Positions 34,266 to 41,884 of a stretch of DNA of 41,884 nucleotides are shown in pieces (positions within the stretch are counted from its first letter, which is position 1; every line of letters starts with the position of its first letter). Position numbers and translations under genes: made by a program. Source of the stretch: Bacteroidota bacterium (GTDB taxonomy: Bacteria > Bacteroidota > Bacteroidia > Cytophagales > Cyclobacteriaceae); contig JAJRQT010000207.1 of NCBI GenBank assembly GCA_024280115.1, forward strand, positions 1 to 41,884, given 5' to 3'. Under the pieces are notes generated by a model. It saw only the letters and a list, made by a program, of their open reading frames with translations, made no database searches and had not been told where the DNA came from.

Positions 34266-34447
34266 TTGATCAGTAGTTTACTAAATCTGTTTTTTCTTCA
34301 ATTAATTTGGGGGTTGAAAAATGGGTATCTCGTTTACCTCTTTCTCTTAACTAATTTCACAAGTTGCAAACTTGTATCGTTTTTTACTAAAAGTTATGTG
34401 AAGTTTATCTGACGACGGAAGACTAAACTTGCGGCAGGTGGATTGCA

Positions 34448-35950
34448 TTAATTTCCGGGTACAACAGTTATATTTCCCATGGAATACCAGCCATCCTTAT
34501 TAACCCCTTTAATTGCCAGTTTGACACGCGGATCAAAAGCTACCGGATCGACAATGGCTATTTCCAATTGATATTCACCAACCGGCATATCGTGAGGAAT
34601 GTACAGCTTTTCATCAAATACAATATCTCCCGGCATCCAGCTACGGATATCCGCACCAGTAGCAATTACTTCAGTTTTATTGTCATTTTTCAATCTTATG
34701 GCAAACTTATATTCCTTATAAATGGGTGCCACACCTTTATTCTCCCACCAGGCTGTAATAAAAAGTTGTCCTTGTGGAGTCACTTCTGAAGGATATGTAA
34801 ATTTCCTGAGCACAAACCGGTAGCCCATTTTCTTCAACCATTCATCTACCAAAGGACTCCACTCTTTGGGGACAGGAGAACTCTTGGCATTAAAGGAAGA
34901 AATGTGCCATTTTAGAGCCTGCCCGAAAATATACTTTACGGTCTCTTCGTCATATTTTTGTTTTTCCATCCAATTTAAAAATGTACCACATATTTCCATG
35001 GCGACTGGTGCCTTTTTCCAGGCTTCGCTCATTCCGCTTCTCACAATATCCTGTGGATAAACATCGAGCATGTGTGCAAAACCCCATTGAGGGAAAAAGC
35101 TCATATCGCCCAGGCAATCGATTCTCCAACCTAAGTGTCGCATTTGTGATCCCTCACCGTTATTTGTGCCATCCGGCCAATAGGCAGCTATATTCGTACC
35201 TCTAACCAGAACTTCGGGGTGGGGTGCATCACCGTTAAGCGGTTGAAAGATCAAGTGTGTTTTCTTGAAATTGTCAAGATAAGCGTTGATAAGCGCCAAT
35301 CTTGTGAGGTCAGAAAGTAAATGCGTACCATCTCCCTCACCCCAATATCCTATAAAAGCAACATCAACGGCTTCAAGGTCAGGATGTCCGTCGTAGCGTT
35401 GCCCCAATGCCGCTATCATGCCTCCAAAATATTTGACATAGGCTGGATTTTCAGGATCCACATTCCATTTTTCAGATTTAATGTTTAATTCCTCTCCTAC
35501 AATTTCCCGATACCACACGGGTACATCTTTCTTTTCATCACCTTCGTAGGGAGAAATTCGGAGCATCAACGTTTGTCCTCTTTCTGCTGCGGTTTTCAAT
35601 GCTTTGTCGATCATCTTCCAATTATATACGCCCGGTGCTGTTTCTAAAAAACGCCAGTTGACCCGAAAATAGACCATGGTAGTTTGCGGATGATTATCAT
35701 TTTTAAGATTCCCGTCAAAGTCTTGATATACTATTGGAAAACCTTCTGTCCAACCCATTCCGGAATTGAGCGTATCTCCATTAAACCGTTGGAATGTTGT
35801 AAAGCCAATTCCCGGATTAAGCAGTAGTTCATGACTCTCCACAGGGTAAATTTTTACTGTATTTTCCTGAGCTGCAAGATTGCTTGAAATCAAAAATGTG
35901 AGAAACAAAAAATGGAAAGTTTGATTGAATTTTTCTAAATAAATTTTCAT
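34448..35950 (-). CDS. Secreted GH42-like/DUF4832 protein
   Basis: A 500-residue secreted protein (signal ~10-27, ending NLAAQ). It starts with a TIM-barrel region resembling GH42/GHL-type glycosidases: NPGIGFTTFQRF, VYFRVNWRFLETAPGVYNWKMID, LMLRISPYEGD, and the carboxylate-bearing VAFIGYWGEGDG at ~202-213, where Glu is a plausible acid/base. The C-terminal ~150 residues (FITAWWENKGVAPIYKEYKFAIRL, YQLEIAIVDP) match the DUF4832 beta-sandwich. Proteins of this build are frequent in polysaccharide loci but biochemically little known. It lies between the sulfatase and a transporter gene. Confidence 0.75.
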   Translation of the reverse strand: MKIYLEKFNQTFHFLFLTFLISSNLAAQENTVKIYPVESHELLLNPGIGFTTFQRFNGDTLNSGMGWTEGFPIVYQDFDGNLKNDNHPQTTMVYFRVNWRFLETAPGVYNWKMIDKALKTAAERGQTLMLRISPYEGDEKKDVPVWYREIVGEELNIKSEKWNVDPENPAYVKYFGGMIAALGQRYDGHPDLEAVDVAFIGYWGEGDGTHLLSDLTRLALINAYLDNFKKTHLIFQPLNGDAPHPEVLVRGTNIAAYWPDGTNNGEGSQMRHLGWRIDCLGDMSFFPQWGFAHMLDVYPQDIVRSGMSEAWKKAPVAMEICGTFLNWMEKQKYDEETVKYIFGQALKWHISSFNAKSSPVPKEWSPLVDEWLKKMGYRFVLRKFTYPSEVTPQGQLFITAWWENKGVAPIYKEYKFAIRLKNDNKTEVIATGADIRSWMPGDIVFDEKLYIPHDMPVGEYQLEIAIVDPVAFDPRVKLAIKGVNKDGWYSMGNITVVPGN

Positions 35951-36031
35951 AGGGCTTAGTCGGTTATAAATAAATTTTTATAGCTTGATTTAAAGCTTCA
36001 CATGTTCATTTCTATATAAAAATGTGTCATA

Positions 36032-37246
36032 TTAAATACTGAATAATACCATACCTAAAAGACCTGAAATAGGAATTAATATGGCTGCATTAATCTTATA
36101 TTTAAAGTTAACAATTAATATTATCACAAAAATCAAAATAGATTGCCAATTGATTTCAATACTTTTTCCTATGGTATAGGAAGCGGCAAATATCAATCCG
36201 ATCACGGCTGGCCTCAGGCCCATAAAGACAGCATTTACAAGATTGGAATTCTTGAATTTCTCAAGAAAATGACTCCCGGCAATCATCAATATTCCAGCAG
36301 GTAAAAATATAGAAACCGTCGCCACAATTGAACCCCAAATACCGGCTACCTTATATCCTATAAATGTAGCACTAATTAGTATTGGCCCCGGGGTTATCTG
36401 TCCCATGGCTATACTATCGGCAAACTCTTTTGCGCTTAGCCAATTAAGATTTTGGACTACAGCTTCCTGAATAGCAGGTATAAATACATATCCGCCTCCA
36501 AATAATGTGACGCTCATCCCTCCAAAGACAACCATTAGTTTGCGAACATTTACGAAAAACTCATTCAACTCAGCCGGAGCAATCAGAGGAATTAATATTA
36601 TTCCCATAATGACTGCGCTTAGTGTGAATAGAAAATAATATGGGACGCTTTTCTGCACACCATTCTTCGGAATATTTACAGATTTTTGACTGGGTAAAGG
36701 ATTGTAATAAAGGAAAAAACCAGCCAGCCCTCCTGCAAAGATTACTCCCAGGGTTATAAAAAAACCACCTATTGAAATCAATAACAGTCCGGATAACATG
36801 CATAAAATCCACTGTTTATAATCTGAAATGGATTTTTTGGCCATTCTTACAGCCACAACAACAATGATAGCTACTACTGCCAGCATGATGCCCGAAAATA
36901 TTTTATCAACCAAAGGAAGTGTGCCGTATTCAAGATAAAACCAGGATAAGCCAAGTACCAAAAAATATGAAGGTAAAATCACCGCCATCATACTTATCAA
37001 AGCACCATAAACTCCTTTAAGCTGGTAGCCGATATAAGTTACCACATTAACTGCAAGAGGGCCGGGCAATATTGATGCAAGGCTTATTCCATCTAAAACC
37101 GTTTCATTTTTGATTACTTTGTCTTTAGAAACCATCTGATCCTGAATTACCGAAACCATGGCAATAAATCCACCAAAAGAAGTGGCTCCGATTTTTAAAA
37201 AATTGAGTAGTAAATATCTCAGTGTAACTTCTTTTTCTGATTTCAT
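36032..37246 (-). CDS. chrA: Chromate-type transporter (CHR family, bidomain)
   Basis: A 404-residue membrane protein with two homologous halves, the long-chain CHR type. Each half has the family signature: SFGGFIAMVSVIQDQMV with LPGPLAVNVVTYIGY in the first, and FGGGYVFIPAIQEAVV with MGQITPGPILISATFIGY in the second. About ten membrane segments are visible. Known members export chromate; many others carry no such evidence and may move sulfate or another oxyanion. Its place among a sulfatase and a sulfotransferase makes a sulfate-related role a fair guess, but it remains inference. It starts 51 bp after the sulfotransferase stop. Confidence 0.88.
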   Translation of the reverse strand: MKSEKEVTLRYLLLNFLKIGATSFGGFIAMVSVIQDQMVSKDKVIKNETVLDGISLASILPGPLAVNVVTYIGYQLKGVYGALISMMAVILPSYFLVLGLSWFYLEYGTLPLVDKIFSGIMLAVVAIIVVVAVRMAKKSISDYKQWILCMLSGLLLISIGGFFITLGVIFAGGLAGFFLYYNPLPSQKSVNIPKNGVQKSVPYYFLFTLSAVIMGIILIPLIAPAELNEFFVNVRKLMVVFGGMSVTLFGGGYVFIPAIQEAVVQNLNWLSAKEFADSIAMGQITPGPILISATFIGYKVAGIWGSIVATVSIFLPAGILMIAGSHFLEKFKNSNLVNAVFMGLRPAVIGLIFAASYTIGKSIEINWQSILIFVIILIVNFKYKINAAILIPISGLLGMVLFSI

Positions 37247-37297
37247 GAGTGTTATGTATGCATCTTTATTTCATGGAAACTTGTTTTATTTCTTTTC

Positions 37298-38368
37298 TCA
37301 ATTATCGTTAGTGACATTGCGAACGATATTTTTATTGAATAAAATTGAGGTATTGTTATTGGTTTTATTTGGTAATTTATTTATTAAGGTCTCCAACAAT
37401 TCCTTTTGCGGACACCTTAATTCGATATCATGCTTATTCGCTTTTTCTAATGCTCGGTTTTTTAAGTTATTATTTTGAAGATTAAACTCTTCAATTTCAA
37501 ATTCCGTAAATTCTGGCGTCCTTTCATAATCTGACGAAACCGAGTAACCCAACTCTTCCAGCTTATCTCCGGCAATACGTTCAAATATTTCAATCTCCTC
37601 TCCCGATAATTCTTTCAGATACTTGTTGTAATTATTTTTCATAATCGGATGACTCAGGTTTTTCCACATGTCTCCGCTTTTAGCAGTTGTAATTGATTCT
37701 TCTGCATTGAAATACTCCAACATAATCTCATTGAACTGAACATCCAAAAAATCACATAGGTTCACCAATATCGATTTTGGGTTTGTAATGAGATCCTGAT
37801 ATTTTACTTCAAAAAATCTTTCCGAAGGAATATGCCGTTTTACTTCTAAAGCCTGATTCTGATCAAATTTCCATTGTCTGGCAATATGATATACATGTTT
37901 TTCTCCAACCACAGCCTTCTTGAACGAGCACGCAACATCACGACCATCTCTATGCAGATAGATATAATATGGTACTAGTCCCGCTGCCTCAAGATCACCA
38001 TAACGATGCACATTGCTCATACTTTTACAACAGGCATATTCACTGCCGTGTAACTCTGCAAAATATTCATACACAACATATAACAATTCAATTAAGGTAT
38101 TTGCTTTACAATTTTTTTGGACTTTGGCCCGGTCAAAACTGATTATTTTCCATGGCACCGGATTCAATTCAACCCAGGTACACACATCATTTATAAGAGA
38201 TTTAAAGTTGGTGTCAACATGCAGATCACTATAAATTGGCAATATGGGATCGAAATTTTCTAAGATATGTGGTGGATGTGGCGCCGAAATTTGGGACAGC
38301 TGATTTAACATCATTCTAAGCAAGTTAGAACCTGACCTTTGTGTACCTATAAATTGTATAAATTTCAT
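37298..38368 (-). CDS. PAPS-dependent sulfotransferase
   Basis: A 356-residue cytosolic enzyme of the sulfotransferase superfamily. The 5'-phosphosulfate loop is GTQRSGSNLLR at residues 8-18 and the 3'-phosphate segment is YIYLHRDGRDVACSF near 130-145. Catalytic residues further along are not obvious. It transfers sulfate from PAPS to a hydroxyl or amine of a sugar or small molecule. A C-terminal ~60-residue tail is rich in Asn, Lys and Leu and has no family resemblance. The gene next to a sulfatase and a chromate-type transporter is unexpected in a degradation cluster and may serve synthesis of the cell's own sulfated glycan. Confidence 0.83.
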   Translation of the reverse strand: MKFIQFIGTQRSGSNLLRMMLNQLSQISAPHPPHILENFDPILPIYSDLHVDTNFKSLINDVCTWVELNPVPWKIISFDRAKVQKNCKANTLIELLYVVYEYFAELHGSEYACCKSMSNVHRYGDLEAAGLVPYYIYLHRDGRDVACSFKKAVVGEKHVYHIARQWKFDQNQALEVKRHIPSERFFEVKYQDLITNPKSILVNLCDFLDVQFNEIMLEYFNAEESITTAKSGDMWKNLSHPIMKNNYNKYLKELSGEEIEIFERIAGDKLEELGYSVSSDYERTPEFTEFEIEEFNLQNNNLKNRALEKANKHDIELRCPQKELLETLINKLPNKTNNNTSILFNKNIVRNVTNDN

Positions 38369-38514
38369 TTCGTAACATTATCTACGCTCTACAATTTAGC
38401 ACCTTTCAGCAAACACCTTATAATTATCCGAAAAGTTTTCTGTATCCATCAGCTTACTTACTGATGTAACTTCTCAATGACTGGTCCAGATGTTAAATTT
38501 TTATCTTTAAATGC

Positions 38515-38706
38515 CTAATAATCCGCCGCATATTTTTTAGCCCTAAATACAATATTTCCTTTGCGTTGGGTTCCGTCTCCTTGCTTCAAAATCCCCAACG
38601 CTCCTATTGGGTTGATATATTCCCAAACTATATTTTCATTCGAATCAATTTCAAAGAAACGACCATTTTCCCTCAATTTCACTTTGCCAATTGTCAAATT
38701 GCTCAT
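38515..38706 (-). pseudogene. Remnant of an aryl-sulfotransferase-like C-terminus
   Basis: A 63-codon open frame that reads GRFFEIDSNENIVWEYINP followed by VFRAKKYAADY, matching the conserved end of Bacteroidota aryl-sulfate sulfotransferase-like beta-propeller proteins. A stop follows where the family usually continues with a short Pro-containing tail. The rest of the ~450-residue protein is missing; an out-of-frame coding-like stretch just upstream (38707-38760) hints at a frameshifted piece. It lies between the sulfotransferase and the GH42-like gene. Confidence 0.5.
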
Positions 38707-38809
38707 TTCTTAATATATGAGAGCGAACAATCGGTTTTTGATTTGTATTTACTTCCTTATCAGGCATAGCGTATATTAAAATATTGAGTGAATTTATACG
38801 GGGTTATAA

Positions 38810-40873
38810 TCATTTCTTTGCCAGAGTAATAATCATATATACAGGAAAGCTGGGAATACTCAACTCTGTAACACCTCCATTTTCTTTAAAAGGGATTGTT
38901 ATTGCACCATTTTCATCAGGTGAAACAGCCATAGCCTTCTTTATTTTTCCCTTATACTGTAAAATGATTCCGGTTGCATTCTGCGTATGATTGTAATTGA
39001 AAAGATGGATTACATCGCGTTTACCTTGAGTATCGTGAGAAACTCCTACCCATTCCGGAGCTGTAACAGTGAGTGGCAATTTTTCTCCTGCCACTAAGTA
39101 AATAGCCGATTCGAGTTCGTTTGCATTATTGGGCATCATCCATTTGGTAACATAACCAAGTTTTATTTTGCCTTCCGGTCTAATCAGTTCAGGAATGTAG
39201 ATCACCTTTCCTTTTCCGTATTTAAAAGTAAATGTTCCAGATGATGATACTTTCATATCAACTTCTAAAAGCATCTCTTTTAGTAAATTATCTTTTCTCA
39301 GCCTTCGCCAACCGTCATACATACCTGTATTATCCGTGGCAACCAATCCTCCCCCATTCTTCACGAATTTTTTAATCAGCTCAGTTGTTTTATTACTCAA
39401 ACTTTCCTGATTGGCAAGCACAAGAACATGATAGTTTTCAAGTCCGTGTAACTGCTCATCAAATATTATATCAAAAGGAATTTGTCTTTGTTGCAGGGCT
39501 TGTTCAGCCATATTAACTGAAACGTGTGTGTTAATAATGTTATATGCCATAGAGGGATAGCTCCTAAGTACCGCCACCTTTTCTGCCCCTTTCATTTGAG
39601 TATATTGTTCTTTATTAGATTGCCAAAAGTGAAGGTATTTTAGTTCCATTTCGTCAAGTTCGCTCCAGCCCAACGAGCCAATGGTTCGATTTAAGGACAG
39701 GTTTTCGGCAAAATCATAAGGTGTATGATTATATGACATGATAAAATTATCGGTGGTGCGGCCCAGCTTATAGTTACGAAACTTGCCAATAGCCACTCCA
39801 TCTTTCCAATCGGCATAGTTTAAGTCTTCAGCCCAAATTACATTGGTATATTGCATCAGATCGCCATGGTTTATGCCATACTCCCATGCCCGGTTACCAC
39901 CTTCAATACCTCCACTATTAACTTCAATAACAATTTCTTTATTCAGACTACGGGCAAACTGCGAGCACTCTGCCAGCCGGGTTGACATTGTCCAGCACCT
40001 GAAATCAATCCATTCCTGTATCATGGGATCATTGACTTCCACCATCTTTCCCGCCTTGTTGGAACCGTTCCACATTGGAGGGAGCGCAAAAGAAACATTG
40101 GCAAACCCAAATCTTTCTATTCGCTCAGAGGGTGTGTATTTGTCTTCAAGATATTTCCTGAATGCTGCAATTGTCGCCGGATTAAAACCAGCCTCCGCCG
40201 GTTCGTTATAATCAAAATTATCGAAGTGGATAAAATCTGTTTTTACTACTTCTATTGCATAGCGAATAATCTTTTCTTTATAATAATTCACATAATCATC
40301 ATGGTTAAAGCAAGGCCTGTACCGAAAGGACTGCTGATATCCATAAGTAATCATAATTGGTTTCCCATTAGCATCTATTTGATACCATAAGTCTGTTTTA
40401 GCTTCGGGTACTTCGGCAAAAAAGGTTTCATACATCATGGTGTTCCATTGAATGTAAGTATCTACCTTCATGCCATATTTGTGCGCAATCTCAGCAGCTT
40501 TTGCCGCCTTGTCCATATGCACTTTTTCGGCTTCAAATCCAAATCCCTTGTAGCAATAGATATGAAAAACAGTTACTCCGGCATCCGCCATTGATTTTAT
40601 GTACACCTCCGAAGTCTGGTAATCATAATAATCTTTTTGCCATTGGTTAAAGTTTCCATTGTTACGCCTCACCTGAAATATCCATGGCTCATGTGTTGCC
40701 CCTCCATCCGCAAAACCGTCTTTTATCCAGGCCGGAGTATAGCGCAATAAATCGTTATTCTCCTGCTGACCCCACGCCTTTAAATCAGGCATAATCATAA
40801 AAACAAACATTAAAAAAAATATATGACCATATTGCCTTGTTAGCATGTTAGCATGTTCTATTAAATTATTCAT
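38810..40873 (-). CDS. Secreted GH42-like glycoside hydrolase with GATase-like domain
   Basis: A 687-residue secreted protein (signal ~15-35, ending KAWGQ; the ATG at codon 10 is also possible). The N-terminal two-thirds form a TIM-barrel glycosidase-like region with ADAGVTVFHIYCYKGFG, RYAIEVVKTDFIHFDNFDYNE, and acidic residues at DNFDYNE and IEVNSGG. A following domain of about 130 residues (VLVLANQESLSNKTTELIKKFVKNGGGLVATDNTG) matches the glutamine-amidotransferase-like, beta-galactosidase trimerisation fold (GH42 domain B). A beta-rich end closes it. The GH subfamily and the catalytic pair cannot be fixed without alignment. Its gene stands at the start of the cluster as far as the window shows. 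Confidence 0.75.
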   Translation of the reverse strand: MNNLIEHANMLTRQYGHIFFLMFVFMIMPDLKAWGQQENNDLLRYTPAWIKDGFADGGATHEPWIFQVRRNNGNFNQWQKDYYDYQTSEVYIKSMADAGVTVFHIYCYKGFGFEAEKVHMDKAAKAAEIAHKYGMKVDTYIQWNTMMYETFFAEVPEAKTDLWYQIDANGKPIMITYGYQQSFRYRPCFNHDDYVNYYKEKIIRYAIEVVKTDFIHFDNFDYNEPAEAGFNPATIAAFRKYLEDKYTPSERIERFGFANVSFALPPMWNGSNKAGKMVEVNDPMIQEWIDFRCWTMSTRLAECSQFARSLNKEIVIEVNSGGIEGGNRAWEYGINHGDLMQYTNVIWAEDLNYADWKDGVAIGKFRNYKLGRTTDNFIMSYNHTPYDFAENLSLNRTIGSLGWSELDEMELKYLHFWQSNKEQYTQMKGAEKVAVLRSYPSMAYNIINTHVSVNMAEQALQQRQIPFDIIFDEQLHGLENYHVLVLANQESLSNKTTELIKKFVKNGGGLVATDNTGMYDGWRRLRKDNLLKEMLLEVDMKVSSSGTFTFKYGKGKVIYIPELIRPEGKIKLGYVTKWMMPNNANELESAIYLVAGEKLPLTVTAPEWVGVSHDTQGKRDVIHLFNYNHTQNATGIILQYKGKIKKAMAVSPDENGAITIPFKENGGVTELSIPSFPVYMIITLAKK

Positions 40874-40948
40874 AACTTTTTTTAAAATATATTATCAAAT
40901 CGTTTTATTAGCGCGTTAGTATGTCCTTTTATAATATTCGTGACTCAA

Positions 40949-41374
40949 TCAGACTTTAATAACAATCTTTCTCTTGTACATCCACCAAATAGGTATAAAA
41001 ATCAGCCCAAGGCTAAGCAATGAGTAAAGCAACGAGGCATTATAATCGTTAAAAAATGTCGAAAGCACATCCTGGAATATCCATTGTTTAAAACCGGTTT
41101 CCTGGGTAAGGTCTGAAAACAGGGTGGACCCTGCGTAGGCAATAAGGGCATTGCGACCAAAGGCGATAAAAAAAGTCAATCGCTTATTAAATTGTAGTAC
41201 ATCAACAAACCAATATAATGTGGCAAAGCATATCAGGGCGATACCAGAAGTGTAAACCGTATAAGATGAGCTCCAGATATTACGGATGATGGGGAAGTAG
41301 AAGCCGAAAGCCCAACCAGCCAACATCAACGCATTGCCAGCTATGAGCAGCCTTATAACCTTTGTTTTATTCAT
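40949..41374 (-). CDS. HGSNAT-like acyltransferase, C-terminal fragment (frameshifted)
   Basis: 141 residues of the C-terminal half of a COG4299/HGSNAT-type membrane protein (LLIAGNALMLAGWAFGFYFPI, YTSGIALICFATLYWFVDV, FIAFGRNALIAY). The fragment directly continues the protein encoded at 41367-41884 in another frame. The two reading frames overlap by 8 bases at a GATGAATAA junction. In intact relatives both halves are one chain, so this is most likely a broken gene, or a sequencing indel. Translation restart at the overlapping ATG is also possible. Confidence 0.65.
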   Translation of the reverse strand: MNKTKVIRLLIAGNALMLAGWAFGFYFPIIRNIWSSSYTVYTSGIALICFATLYWFVDVLQFNKRLTFFIAFGRNALIAYAGSTLFSDLTQETGFKQWIFQDVLSTFFNDYNASLLYSLLSLGLIFIPIWWMYKRKIVIKV

Positions 41375-41884
41375 CCGATCGGCTGTCGATTAGTAAGCGC
41401 CTAGCCAAAACACCAGCCAACCCTGACGGAATTGCCGGTATAGAGGTAAAAATGCCAGTGATATCATAAGTACCACGGCCGTCCCAACTCAGGTGGCCAT
41501 TAAGGATAAGCCTATCGAACCAGGTGGCAAAATTATGCTCAAGTTCCAAGGTTGCAGGCCCTATGCCCGGTACAGGAACAAAATTCATTAATATATAATA
41601 GCCGAGCAAGATAACAGCAAACCAGGCATACTGCATCCTTCTGCTGGCATAAAGAAAAATAAAAGCGCATACTACATAAACGATGGCTATTCTTTGTAAT
41701 ACACCCGGTATTCTGATGTTGGCCAACTCAAAATCCGGCGGGTAATTTAACAGCACACCAATGGCAAAAATTAACAACCCTCTTTTCAGGGTTTTTATCA
41801 ACAGCTCTTTTTTATCCCCTCCTTTTACCAGGGCACGGGTAAAAACAATAGGGATAGATATCCCAACTATAAAAAGGAAAAAAG
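41367..41884 (-). CDS. HGSNAT-like acyltransferase, N-terminal part (partial, runs off the window)
   Basis: The frame stays open past the TTG-initiated ORF at 41801 up to the right edge, where it reads FFLFIVGISIPIVFTRALVKG, in part the second conserved segment of the HGSNAT/DUF5009 family. The gene therefore begins outside the window. It contains several membrane segments and the conserved PGVLQRIAIVY motif, and ends in a stop after LLIDSRSDE. The C-terminal half follows in another frame (40949-41374). Confidence 0.65.
   Translation of the reverse strand, partial: FFLFIVGISIPIVFTRALVKGGDKKELLIKTLKRGLLIFAIGVLLNYPPDFELANIRIPGVLQRIAIVYVVCAFIFLYASRRMQYAWFAVILLGYYILMNFVPVPGIGPATLELEHNFATWFDRLILNGHLSWDGRGTYDITGIFTSIPAIPSGLAGVLARRLLIDSRSDE

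Overview
The window looks like a chromosomal segment of a Bacteroidota (Bacteroidetes) heterotroph. The reasons are an AT-rich sequence, starts without a clear Shine-Dalgarno sequence, many secreted or lipoprotein carbohydrate enzymes, a pyruvate kinase with the NTAH variant typical of this phylum, and a TAnnTTTG promoter box before that gene. The assignment is inference. I see no rRNA, tRNA, CRISPR array, transposase or phage gene.

Left block (552-14203, all minus, read right to left): secreted GH31, secreted GH20 beta-hexosaminidase, a LarA-family nickel-pincer racemase/epimerase homologue, NagA-like deacetylase, a TRAP transporter (DctP, DctQ, DctM), a bicupin and a large SGNH hydrolase. 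Together they suggest outer cleavage of an amino-sugar glycan, TRAP uptake of an acidic product, deacetylation, and racemisation or epimerisation of a 2-hydroxy acid. I do not know a described pathway with this exact set. The block is interrupted by several palindromic, MITE-like non-coding elements.

Middle block (14575-25443, all plus): pyruvate kinase, an HGSNAT/DUF5009-type membrane acyltransferase, an unusual fusion of a DoxX membrane domain with a Tat-like linker and a TIM-barrel domain, a small AT-rich secreted protein bracketed by palindromes, a family 2 glycosyltransferase, citrate synthase followed by a clear rho-independent terminator, an aldo/keto reductase and a serine beta-lactamase-fold hydrolase. 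Metabolic housekeeping genes are mixed here with accessory genes.

Right block (25687-41884, all minus): a second polysaccharide-degradation cluster. In transcription order it holds an HGSNAT-like protein broken by a frameshift and by the window edge, a GH42-like secreted glycosidase, a remnant of an aryl-sulfotransferase C-terminus, a PAPS sulfotransferase, a chromate-type transporter, a DUF4832 protein, an S1 sulfatase, a PcRGLX/YetA-like (PL26-type) rhamnogalacturonan lyase homologue, a tandem alpha/beta-hydrolase esterase and a lipoprotein esterase. The likely target is a sulfated, acylated, rhamnose- and uronate-containing polysaccharide. No SusC/SusD pair or regulator is present in the window.
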